Assembly: GCA_036872755.1 (NCBI GenBank)
Contig: JAVHNS010000005.1
Span: 2,108,001-2,172,000 of the forward strand
Direction of reading: 5' to 3'
From: Orbilia blumenaviensis
Taxonomy: Eukaryota; Ascomycota; Orbiliomycetes; Orbiliales; Orbiliaceae
Length of the DNA stretch: 64,000 nt
This document shows, piece by piece, positions 20,224 to 30,973 of the stretch. Position 1 is the stretch's first letter. Every line of letters starts with the position of its first letter. The position numbers were made by a program, and so were the translations under genes. The notes beneath the pieces were generated by a model that worked only from the letters and a program-made list of their open reading frames with translations, was not told the DNA's origin and did no database searches.

Positions 20224-21490
20224 ATGTATTCGCATCCTGCTCAGAATCCAGATTGCCAGTCACATACGCTCCCACAACCTCCTTTCCTTCGTCCACCACC
20301 AGGACTCAATCCAACTCCAGGGAGTCTCCCATCACAAGGAGCCAACTCCCGGTCATCGGGCCTTTCCACCCTTCGCCCCCCTCCAGGCCTGTCACGGGTC
20401 CCAGTGACTTCCTATCCTCATGAACATCCGCAGGAGGTAGCTGCTATTCCAGCACAAGGCCCCCCCTACCCTCGGGGCCGACGACTGTTCGAAGTTCCAG
20501 CATCTCGGCCAAGTACCGCCCAACCACCAGGTTATCAGGCCAATCCAACCGCCCCTCCCCCACCATCACCACTACAACGCCCTCTGACACCACTCGAAGT
20601 CAGCCAAAAACGTGTCCAAGACATGATTGAGGCCATGAAAGAAGATAATAAACGACTCAAACGTGACAAAGAGTTTCAAAACATCCTCCTTGCCCATGGT
20701 TTACTCTACACTGCTTGTCCGGATGCATGGATGACCTGCAATTGCGAGTTTTGTGCAGGAGTTCGATATTCTCGACAATACCAGGGTCTTGACTCAATTG
20801 GCGAGCGTCTTTGGAATAATCCTGAGTATAGCTTCTGGAGAGAGTATCAGAGTAAAGGTGATATCAAGGAATGCAAATGCGACTTTTGTACTGGGAAGAG
20901 TAAAGACATCCGTGGTACTTCTTCGATTGAACGCAAACCCGAGAAACACGGCAAAACGGAAGTCGAAGTTCCAGAAAATCTGGCACCAGATTGGAACTTG
21001 TGGTACGGTAACCGCGGTGATGTTGATGCGATCACTGCTCGAAACCGAGCTGCTCTTGAAGAAGCCGAATTCAACAAGAAACTCCCAAAATTTGACGGGT
21101 TACCCGTCGGACCGTTCCCGCCAGAACCAACTATCTTGAGTAACAATGTTGAAAAACCGTTGTTTGAGATGTCTTGTATGTACCAACCCTCTTTTACACA
21201 CATCAGCATCTCTTGTGTTGAAAAAAATCTAACTGTAAACCCATCTAGACGCTGATATCCAGCATTATCACAACCACCTCCAACAATCCCTTGCCAATAA
21301 CTCCAGCAGCGTTGCAACTAGCGTCCCAAGTCTTCAATTCACGGATTTTAGAACTCCAGTGTCCGATATTGACCTCGGCCCACCTTTGAAAACCCACGAT
21401 CCGTCTGCAGGACATTCTTACACTAGTGGAACTGTTGTGAAGCCGAACCTTGGTGGCGAAAATGGACGTTACTTTGGACCTTTAGTTTAA
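20224..21490 (+). CDS. Hypothetical protein with two CxCxxC motifs
   Basis: Two exons, 20224-21175 and 21249-21490, give 397 codons plus stop; the intron has donor GTATGT and acceptor CTAG. The N-terminal 120 residues are Pro-rich and disordered. A predicted helix (EVSQKRVQDMIEAMKEDNKR) leads into residues 165-225, where two similar segments occur 45 residues apart: TCNCEFCAG (Cys 172, 174, 177) and ECKCDFCTG (Cys 217, 219, 222). Together they could bind a metal ion. An aromatic-rich stretch (WNNPEYSFWREYQ) lies between. The C-terminal part is hydrophilic. I do not recognise the family. There is no signal peptide. It ends 317 bp from the convergent vWA/E2 gene. Confidence 0.75.
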
Positions 21491-21807
21491 GCCGCTGCTT
21501 CACGATTGCACTATTCAGTACTTTTCTATCAATCTTTAATTTTTTTTGAACAGCAGAGCAAAGAGCGAATAATGACCTGACATTCATGTAAAATAATCTT
21601 GCTATTCCTGTGAAAGCGTTTCTGTTATTGGGCAAATTTCATAAATTAAACCACTATGGCACACAAAAAGAAATGTACATTAATTACTAATAAATTAATT
21701 GCATCGCAAGGCATTGCTAACCAAGAACCATCGCATCTCAACTAAGGAATTCAACAACGGACCGAAAAAAGTAAGTAATACTAGGCTATTATGAATAGGC
21801 TCGCGAC
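21491..21807. other. Shared 3' region of convergent genes
   Basis: The AT-rich 317 bp lies between two convergent stops. It contains only 3' UTR-like sequence. Confidence 0.5.
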
Positions 21808-24800
21808 CTAGTCGCTGCTCTTCTTGAAAACCTTCTTTAACTTCAACGAGAGCGAAGACCTGTTGCTTGCTGTCGAATGAATCGATGGTGGCCTATGGCT
21901 AACCGGCACCGACGATATAAAGCTAGACATCGGCTGCACCGAGTTCACGACAAAGCTAGTCCCATTGACTGCAGGAGCAGGCACCGGTGCTGCTGTCGGT
22001 GAAACTAGGGGTGCAGGTGTGGGTCTTAGGAAGGGATTTGTCGAGGATTGAGCTGCAGTCGAAGATTGAGCGTTCTGTACTGTGCCAAAGAAGCTACCGC
22101 GGGGCATCGGAGTTGAAACTGATCGCTGAGAAGGGGTTGAGCCTGTAGATGCTGATGATGAAACTGACTTAACAGAGGCGAAACGGTTTACACGTGGCAC
22201 TACCGCTGCAATGGAGCTTGAAGCAGACTCTGTTGTCACATCTGAGCTCGTGGCTGAGAGTGTTGGAGAGGCTGGAGTGGATGGAATAGACGGAGTATAT
22301 GTCTTTTGGGTGGTCGGACGAAGCGGCGGTGAACGAATAGTTGTCGAGGTTGCGGGGACTACGCTGACCTTGGTGGGGGAGGGTGCCTGCGATGACTCGG
22401 CTGTTGAGGATGGGCTTACAGTGGCTGTGGTTTTGGTGAATGAACTGGCATTGTGTGACCATGGTGGCTCAATGGCCTTGATTGCAGGCCGTGAAGGAGC
22501 ACCACGAAGAGACGTTGGGTCGTATTTGTTGGCAAGTCCTCCAGCGCTAGAAGAACTAGCTTCAAGAGTCTCTGAAACTGTAACTCTACGAACTGGGGTT
22601 ACGGTTGTGGCTGCTCACTGTTAGCTTATGGTCGATACCGCCCCATAGGATCCTGGGAAGCTTTTAAAAACTTACTCTTGGTCGGTCCGGCACCAGGAAT
22701 AGCGTCCAAATCAGGCACAATTCTTGCTGCCCAGTCCTTCCTATCCGTGCTGGCGAATTTCTTAATCTATTTATTTGTTAGTTGTACTGAAATAAAAGCC
22801 TACTCAATTATCAGGGGTCCTTACATGCTGGGAAATTTCCGCGCTATAGAGATTTTCATCTTGAGTCCAGTACTTCAGCGTAGCAATAGCATCGACAGGT
22901 TCGTTCCTCTGAACAATATCACGTTAGATACAAATTTTCAAAATTACGGCATGGTGTGAGTCAATTTACTAACCTCTGGTGCCATGAGTAGGCCGTAGAT
23001 GCAACATACGATATCTCGGACCTTCGTCTCCGCCTTCCAGTCTTGATCCAAAATGGCGTGGCAGACGCGGCCATGCTATAGGAAACGTCAGCTCAACACT
23101 CATAATTATTCAATTTCGTCAAGCAACTCGCTTGTATTTAAGGCTAGAATCTCTTACCTTGTTGATATTTGGATGGATGATTGGAGTTATAAACCTGGCC
23201 TGTGGCGCCTTTCTCGGGAAATCGTCCGTCATATCCAAGAACATAACGAAGGTTCCACTAGCATAATTAGACCCTTCGGGGCCCTGCATGACCACCTTCC
23301 AGAACGACATCTCGCTTTCGCTAACGTAGATATCCATGTCCGGATGGGGCTGCTCGGCCATATCTTTAATCTCCAGCAACAAGCGTCGGTTCTTCACAAC
23401 ATCAGAAGCAACACGGACTCCTGTCTTATCAACAACAAGCTGCTTATTCTTGCTAAAGGCCTTATGGGCGTTCGCCAGAGACATGAACTCGTCGTTTTGG
23501 TGTGGGTGATCACGAGCCTCGGGAACGGAGAAAGCGGTAACTGTGAATGGCTCGAGCGGTTGAAGGGCATCGAAGTATGGTAAATACGTCTGCCGAATGA
23601 ATGGTGGCCGCAGAGTTTGGTCTAGCATGGTTTCCATTTCGGCCAGTTGGATGATTTCAGCTGTCGATGCTGGCTTCATGGCGTACCCGCCAGTCGCACC
23701 GCAGATTTTGAACAGAGATTTATGATAATCCGAGCCGATACAGAAAGCATCGAGGACGATGTTGTTGTCCCAGAGGTAGGAATATGTGGTTTTATCTGTT
23801 TGCTTCGAACGGTTGTCGATACCATCTGTAAGAACAATGATACGGAGCTTGGTGTCTGGATTGTCCTCCTTGAAGTCGAGCAGCTGTTCTGCTCCTTCGT
23901 AGATACAATCCCACATAGCTGTCATTCCTGAAGGATTGAGTTTCTCGATTTCCTTTTCAATATCGTCTAGTAACGGTGTGAACTCCTGCATGGTAGAAAC
24001 AGTGGCATTGAATTTCATGACACCGAAGTGAACCGGAAGCTTGTAGTTTGTAGCCGTGCTGGAATAGTGCTTGAACAACATCTTTGCCGCTGTCATTCTG
24101 TTGATCTTTTCTGTATCCTTGAGCTCTTTATCTTCGTCCGTAAACGCAGGATCGAACATACTTGAACTACAATCGACACAGATCATGACAGCTTCTTTTG
24201 GTCTGCGGGTGTCAACTGTGCTGGCATTCAGGCAACCAACGTCCCAGCCATCCAGGGGCCAGGCACCGCTCATTTTACGTGCTTGGATGACGTCTTTTAG
24301 AGTCTTTGCGAGTGCTTGACCTTGGTCATTGGACATGATTTGTTGGACGCCAGCCACTGGATTCCAAATGTTGGCCCACTCCGTAGCGCACTCGCCACCA
24401 AACTCGAATATGGAGACCAAGCCCTCATTGTTAAGCGTCAAGACTGGTGGCTTTGAGCTGGACAAAGACAATGGAGCCACTGTACAGAGTGCGGGCAGAT
24501 TCGTGGTGTTGATGATCTGCTCGTAAAATCCATCCTGGGTTGGGTGGTGAAGAATCCGGTGTTCTAGAACACTTCCTGCATCTTTTGGCATAACGAGATA
24601 GGAGTTACCGTCGAATGAGTACCTATCCCTAAAGCAGAGTACCAACTGCCTCTGATCGGGCTGGTTCTGTGTATTCTTATCCAAAAACTCAACTGTAACC
24701 TTTACAGTTTCCCCGCTCTGCAAGTCAATGTTGGAAATGTTGTTTTCTGTTGTTACTGGATCTCCTTCTCTTCTCTCTGCTACCTTCTTGATGATAGCTT

Positions 24801-25650
24801 TCTTTGTCCATTCTTCCCTTCCAGAACCACCACGCTTGCATGCAATAGCCTGATCGAGCAGCCATCCCAGTAGCTGCCTAGACCCTTCTAGTGCATTTTC
24901 TACCTTGCCTCCAGTAGCCCAGTCAGGTACAGACTTTACACAAAGTGCTTGGAAAGTCTGCACCAGAGCCGCCTTTTCTTCCGGAATGAGCGTCCTACTA
25001 TCGAATAAGCTCGCCAAAGCATATACCGCCGGCAGAAAATGCGTCGTCTGCCAGACTGATGTCAGGAATCTGCGTTGGGTAGGACCATCTGTAACTTTCC
25101 GCTTGAGCATTTCAAGCGAAGCACAAAACGCAGATATTCCCGCTCTTGTCACACCTTCTACAGGATGCCAGGCGTTGGAATTACTGGTCGAACGAAGGTC
25201 TGCGAAGTGCTTTGTGGGTATTCCGATTGTTCCATTGTATCGTAGAACCACGAATAGGTTCAGCGGCGCCCTTGGGGTTCCGACAAGGTCAAGGTCATAG
25301 AGCGTTAGATCGTCAGTCAAAATTGGATGTGCTTGTAGATGTAGGTCAACAACGTATGGCTCATTTAGAGATTTCTGGAAAACCTTCTTCTTTACAATAT
25401 CTTTCAGAGTTGAGATTTTGGTTGATAGATGAATTGGGTCCTTCGAAACTGGTAGTCCGGATAACTTCGGTTCGAGGGCATTTTCTGGAGTTATGAAACG
25501 GATATGAATACTACCAGATGGCGACTTATTCTGACGGGTGGCACCTGGTGTAAGTGTAGCTTGTGAGCCCCCCCATTCGCTAGAAGTTTGCTGACTTGCT
25601 GACGACGAGATCGAGAGCGTGCGGATCAAACTTGCCCGTGGGGACGACAT
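21808..25650 (-). CDS. von Willebrand A domain and ubiquitin-conjugating (E2) domain fusion protein
   Basis: Five exons on the minus strand (25650-23158, 23075-22974, 22908-22825, 22766-22676, 22610-21808) give 1190 codons plus stop. Residues about 45-140 look like a ubiquitin-type beta-grasp region. Residues about 487-680 are a vWA domain with an intact MIDAS motif (D493, S495 and S497 in VDCSSSM, T577 in SGMTAMWD, D609 in LTDGID). Residues about 755-890 are a UBC fold. HPNINKHGRVCHAIL spans the exon 1/exon 2 junction and places a cysteine (C836) at the E2 active-site position, followed by a conserved tryptophan (DQDWKAET). The last about 270 residues are Ser/Thr/Pro-rich and disordered, ending in a basic KLKKVFKKSS. 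It is probably a cytosolic ubiquitin-pathway protein. The vWA/E2 pairing is known in fungi; its substrates are not. Confidence 0.9.
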
Positions 25651-27264
25651 ATTCGTGAGCGAATGAATGTCCGTTTGATTCCACTAATACTCTTCAATCT
25701 TAATTATGAGAGCGTGGGCAAAATGTGTAAATAAAAAAAAAGTTCCAAAAGTTAGGAATGTTGTATTCAGAGTCCGCAATAGAGTTATAGAAACTCAGTA
25801 TACTTTCTAGTTATAACTAAGAGGTGTGAGGTTCTAGGGAAGATAGAATTAATTAGCTGGCACATGCAGCTTTGTAGCTGATTGGGACGTAGAAGGAATT
25901 TCCCTGGTTCTTGTCCTCCCATGCACATGCTTCAAAAATAGTTCAAGGGATTGATCGCACCAATCCATTCGGAACCGGCAATATAGCTTTACCTATGATC
26001 CTCGACAGCCAACAAGCAAAGGTCAAGGCCTCTGATCGTAGAATGGCCCGATTGGACGCCTAGTGCGGTGTGAGGCTGCAGGCATTCTTAAAAATGTAGC
26101 CTTCCATATGGTGACAAATATGATAAGAGTTTCTTGTATGCACGAGCCCGGTAGGCCTTCGAACCGTTAACTCATGATGCACTAACGGCACGATTGTGGT
26201 GCGCTTCACCAACTAAGAAGACCAGGATCCTGGGGGTTTGAGGCGGGCCCTCGCCCGCGTAAACTTTCCCGGTTGTAATCCTGCTATTTTGGAGGATTTC
26301 CCAAACAAGGCTGAACTTTTTGGCCGGCAACCTCCAGGCAACACAGGTGTTGGCCATTGGAATAACGTTACTTTAGCGCGGGGAGGCTGAATGCGAATGA
26401 GTCCTCGATGCATGAACAGGCTGGATGCAGCTTGCTAGCAGGTGCGACATGGTACTAATTCGTTTTCTAGATAACGGCCTGCGGGGTTCGGTGGAGAAAT
26501 TCCGTATCGAGCCGATGCTGCATGCTGCAAAAGATGAGGCTCCTGCTTCAGGCAATATATGGGCAGTGGCACAAAATTGCGCTAATGATCCCGTGGGGCT
26601 GCTTTATTCCCCACCATTGGGCTTCATTTCGGGCCCGTTAAGACGATCAAAGGTTATTTTGGGCGCCACGTAGCTCACCCTGCAACAGTTCCAAGAGTTT
26701 GAGGTCGCTCTCTCGCTTGATCTACGAGACCAGAGGCTTCAGCCTAACAGCCAATGCAATCGGACATAACATTTTTTTTCTGTGTATCCACCATCAAGGA
26801 ACTTGGAAGTGTTGGCTAGTATTGGCGCAACAAAGAGCCTCGGTTCTGTATTGCCACAGCCGTTGTTCCGCAATTGGACAATGGAAGCACAAAAAAGCGT
26901 TTGAAGAGAAATGGGATCGTAATGAATATGCGTATGGATTTCGAATCAAGCAAATTTTCTTCGGGAAGGGGAAGGTTGGTGTGCACGTTTTATCGTTTTA
27001 TGACCGTCTCTAAGTATCAAGATAATCTTCAAGTTAACTACGCATACAAGATATGAATTAAAGCCATTCGTAGGATGTAAAATTAATTAATTAATTTAAT
27101 ACAATTCAATTACTCAAGCTACCTATGCAATCCTGGATTCCAAAAAAAAAAAGACGACTGATATGCAGATATACAAAATCTTAATTGAAATTGCCGATTA
27201 TATTGGCGACAAGGACCGGCAACATAAAAGCAAAATAAAGAAAACTGTATCCCCCCCAAAAATC
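25651..27264. other. Intergenic region, 1.6 kb
   Basis: It holds the promoter of the vWA/E2 gene and the 3' flank of the Hsp70-like gene. Open frames are short and lack protein character. A tRNA-like segment near 26156-26235 is listed separately. An AT-rich repeat of TTAA units lies near 27080-27100. Confidence 0.45.
26156..26235 (-). other. tRNA-like segment, possibly degenerate tRNA or SINE head
   Basis: On the minus strand a hairpin of CTTC, a nine-base loop containing TTGG, and GAAG resembles a D-arm. It is followed by GCAC, seven bases and GTGC like an anticodon arm, and then by GGTTCGAAG, a near match to the pol III box B. The anticodon loop lacks the expected T33 and the T-stem pairs poorly, so this is not a functional tRNA as I read it. 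Confidence 0.25.
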
Positions 27265-29406
27265 CTAGTGAAAAGTCGTCTTTACTTGGCCGTAACAAGT
27301 ATCCTTGAAATACAACTGGAATTTGATCTCTGCGGACTCGAAAGCCATCTCGATTGTGAATTCGGCTGATAGGTATGCTTGGCCGTTAATGTTGACTGCG
27401 TCGAACTCGCTTTCTGGCACCATGCTTAAATCTGCCATGAGAAAACACAGGTCGTGAACGCCTTAAAAGTTTTGTTAGAAATAAGATTATAGGTTGTCTT
27501 GGGAGTCTTTGGAGGGTTGACATACTCTTATCACGATAACTATGAGGCGCGGTATCAAGATCCGAAGCGACCAACGTTGCCCCACGACGTAGTTTCTCGC
27601 CCTTCTGGAATGTTGTACCGCACTTCAACTTAAACCTTGTATTCGAGTCTGTATCTGCCCCTTTCTCGACGATCCACGACACTTGGTTTCTTGCCATCTT
27701 CATACCTGTGTCGGTGGAGTAGAAAGCGTCTTCATCGTGGTGAATTGTAGGGTCGAATACAGTGTTGATTCGGGTACCGTAATTCCTTCGGCATCTTCTG
27801 TTCGTGACTAAGCTGCCTTCAAGGCCACGAAGAACTGCGCCTCTGCTAACGGCGGACCATCTATTTCACTGTCAGATTGCGCCCTAGCAAATTAAAATAT
27901 GGGACACATACGCATCATCTGGATTTATGATTTCGATCTGGCCTGCCTTGGCGAACTTGTGGTCTGATAACCGGTTCAAAAGATAGTCTGATTCACCGAA
28001 ACCACCAACAAGGAAGACATACTATCGTAAGGATCCTGTTAATTAAGCCTCTATGCATGTGTTAAAAGAAAAGTCATACCTTCGGTACTGAGCCAGTGTC
28101 ACAAATTGCGTCGATCTGGCCTTGGATAAGATCAATGATTTGGTCCATTATGGGGTCGAAACATTCTTTCAAATCGGCGCTGCAAAGAAAGGACAAAGAT
28201 TAGACGATTGAATTCGCTAGTACGAACTGAAATGCGTAGACTTACTGTGTTAACTCGAATTGACCTTCGATGATACCAGCAGCGGAATCATTCGCGAATC
28301 CGTGCATTGGTAGGTAGCTGACGGAACCAGGCAGATACGAGGCACCAAAGGATCGCTTGACACCCTCAAATTCGGAAATCATCTTGTTCAGTACCATGCC
28401 ATCCTGCTTTTGACACAGAATCTTAAATCTCTCATCCCCGATCTTTCTTCGTACTAGCTTGAGGAGGTTGCGGTCGACGAATGTTGACCCACATTTGGCG
28501 CCAGATCCAACCGCCACCTCTGATAGTCCTAGCGAAGGTTGTAGTTGACCAACTCTGTACGAGATCAAATCGACAGTTCCGCCACCAGCATCGCACAGAA
28601 CGAAAGTGTCTCCAATCTTCAGCATATTAGGGTCGTTTCTCCGTGTGTTATCTCTTTGGTAGAGCTCAGAGATAGCGTATACTGCCGCCGCCTCAGGTTC
28701 GCTAAGAAGGAATAGTCTGTCCTTCTCACGCTGGCCGATACCAGCACGCGAGGCAGCTTCCTTTGTCAGAGCTTGTGCTTTTTCTGACCACACTGCCGGT
28801 ACAGTCATAACCCAATCGATTGCTGTTCGATTGATAAATTTTTCGCCCTGTGCTCTCCTTAAATTCGACATAATCACATCGTAGAGTGCCGTTAAGTAGT
28901 CCGCTACCACATCAACGGGACTTTTGTTTAAGGGATTATGCCGCATTCCCTCCGCCATTGGGAATTCATCCTCTGCCGGAGCAGGTGCTGGCGCTTCGGC
29001 GAAGGGGTCTTCGAGGTCAACATAATCTTCTAAGTTTTCATCTTGGTTTTCGTAAAAGTTGTCCTCGTCGAGGTCAAGCTTTGCCCATGATAGCCTAGGT
29101 ACACCTGAGGGGATCAAGTAGCCCCATCGGTATGTACCATCCGCGTTGTAGGCAATGTCACTAGGACATTTGACTTCATCACGACGTTCCTTGCCAGGCC
29201 ACCGACGGATAACTTTGATATTATCGATGGACTTCTGAGATGTATCGCCGTGGGAGGTACCTATTCGATGTTAACAAGTTGTCCGCAATTGAATTGATCC
29301 CACATTTGGCATGGAGAGCTGGGTACTTACCACTATACGTTGTTCCGTAATCTAGCCCAACGACAATACGATGTTCTTGTAGAACACTCTCAGACGTTGA
29401 AGCCAT
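27265..29406 (-). CDS. Hsp70-like protein (actin-like ATPase domain)
   Basis: Six exons on the minus strand (29406-29331, 29260-28246, 28179-28080, 28021-27912, 27860-27526, 27461-27265) give 610 codons plus stop. The nucleotide-binding motifs of the Hsp70/actin fold are all present: phosphate 1 (VVGLDYGTTYSG, residues about 15-26), phosphate 2 (DAGGGTVDL, about 249-257) and the adenosine motif (VFLVGGFGESDYL). An acidic, Pro/Ala-rich insert (about 88-130) is characteristic of the expanded fungal group of divergent Hsp70-like proteins. Those lack the canonical substrate-binding domain and C-terminal lid; here too the C-terminal about 200 residues are unlike DnaK. No organelle signal is seen. 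The family is often multi-copy and is annotated mostly without function. Confidence 0.88.
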
Positions 29407-30973
29407 CTTGGGATACGTGCTCTGGATGCAGAAATATGGCCGATAAATTCCAATCAGAGATAACTTGTATAATTCTTGAGTCGTTATTTAGAAAAATTGG
29501 CTATTGTATATATGGAGTTTAGAAGCCGGCTAGGAAAATAATCGTGTAAGAAGCCACCCCACTTTTGAATAAGTAAAATGATATAAGGTAAGGCGAAAGA
29601 TAAGTTTGATTCAAGAGCAACCTATATGAGCGATCAAACGATCGAATACATAACTATCAGCCTGTAAGCTAGCTTGCAAGCTTGGTCGATAATATAATCC
29701 AATAAGCCTGCAGTCTGCGGGAGTTTAGAAAAAGTAATATCGAAAACGAAGGCGGTATGAAAGAACTCGCTTGGGAAACTATCAAAATCCTTCGATCATA
29801 ACTGGAGCCTTGCAACCCTGCTGCTGAACACACCCAGAGCCAGTTATAGCACCAGAGATGCATCTTCGGCGACATTAGCAACCAAAAGTCCCGATACTCC
29901 GGGTGGGTGCATAAACAAGGCGACGATATTTCGACTCATATTTCTCTTTATCCCGTGCCAACCCCGTACGATTTGAAATAGAGCCTGATACACGCGCCTA
30001 TGGTATGCAGCCTGAAGAATTCCCAATGCTAGTCTCCTACATGATCCATGAGCATCGATGGCCCAGCATGGGAACCGACGGCCTTAGCTTAGCTCAGGCA
30101 GCCGAAGTATGTTGGAGCCTCGCGTGTTGACCCACAGTGCCAATCCCTCGTCAAAACCTTCCGTGTTTATACCCACAGGGACCACCCCTGTTAGTCCAAC
30201 GCAAGTCCAACAACAGCCTCGTCTGTGGCAGGACGGGATAGCACCGTCGGATCCTTCGAACATCATGGTCTTGCATGGGTCACAATGCAAAGTTCCGAGA
30301 GCTTGGAATAGCAGCTGAAGTTTAGGTGACGAATCTTTGAATGCGGGGTCGCTTTCGTGCTAGTTCCAGTTCATCGGGCAATAAAAATGTTTCAGACTAA
30401 ATCCTCGCATGAAAGGGTAGGCCTGCGCAGGCGCCTGTTACTTTTTGGACAGAGTGCTTTTTTTCTTATGAAAGATAGCGGATAAAGGATGCCGTGCGAG
30501 GCCGATGTGGGGAGCTTCTAATTGTGATATCATTGTCAGTCCCAGGCAGATAAATTTAGAGATCCAGACGCAAGGCTACGAAATTTGGGAGTTAGGCTCT
30601 CAGCTCAAGCTGGTCGTGAAAAAGTCGCTAAGAACCACATTTCGGGCCGTAGAATCAATAGCAGTGCGACGCTGAGAGCCGCCTTGACAAGGAAGTCAGT
30701 TCAATACATCCATCGATTCTGGCCATTTACATAATTCTCTACTCATTTCGCTGCGTTTATACACTGCACATTCAAAAATATCAAAACCTCGTTGCGTCTC
30801 AGCAATTGGTTCCTAATATACAATCTTTCAGTTCCTCCATCACAATAGAACCACTCAACTTTCTCGTTTATTTATCGAACCAAATTCACAACTTGTACTT
30901 CTACTTACTCATCCTCACTAAAATCACAACTGCGACACTACTTTTTCTTCTCATTTTTCTTGCATACTTTACA
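29407..30973. other. Intergenic region between divergent genes
   Basis: The 1.57 kb holds the promoters of the Hsp70-like gene (minus) and the coiled-coil gene (plus). Complementary open frames at 30084-30318 show no domain. No repeats or RNA genes are recognised. Confidence 0.45.

Noticed and set aside
30084..30318. Overlapping open frames on both strands
   Set aside because: Short, without protein character, and in a divergent promoter region.
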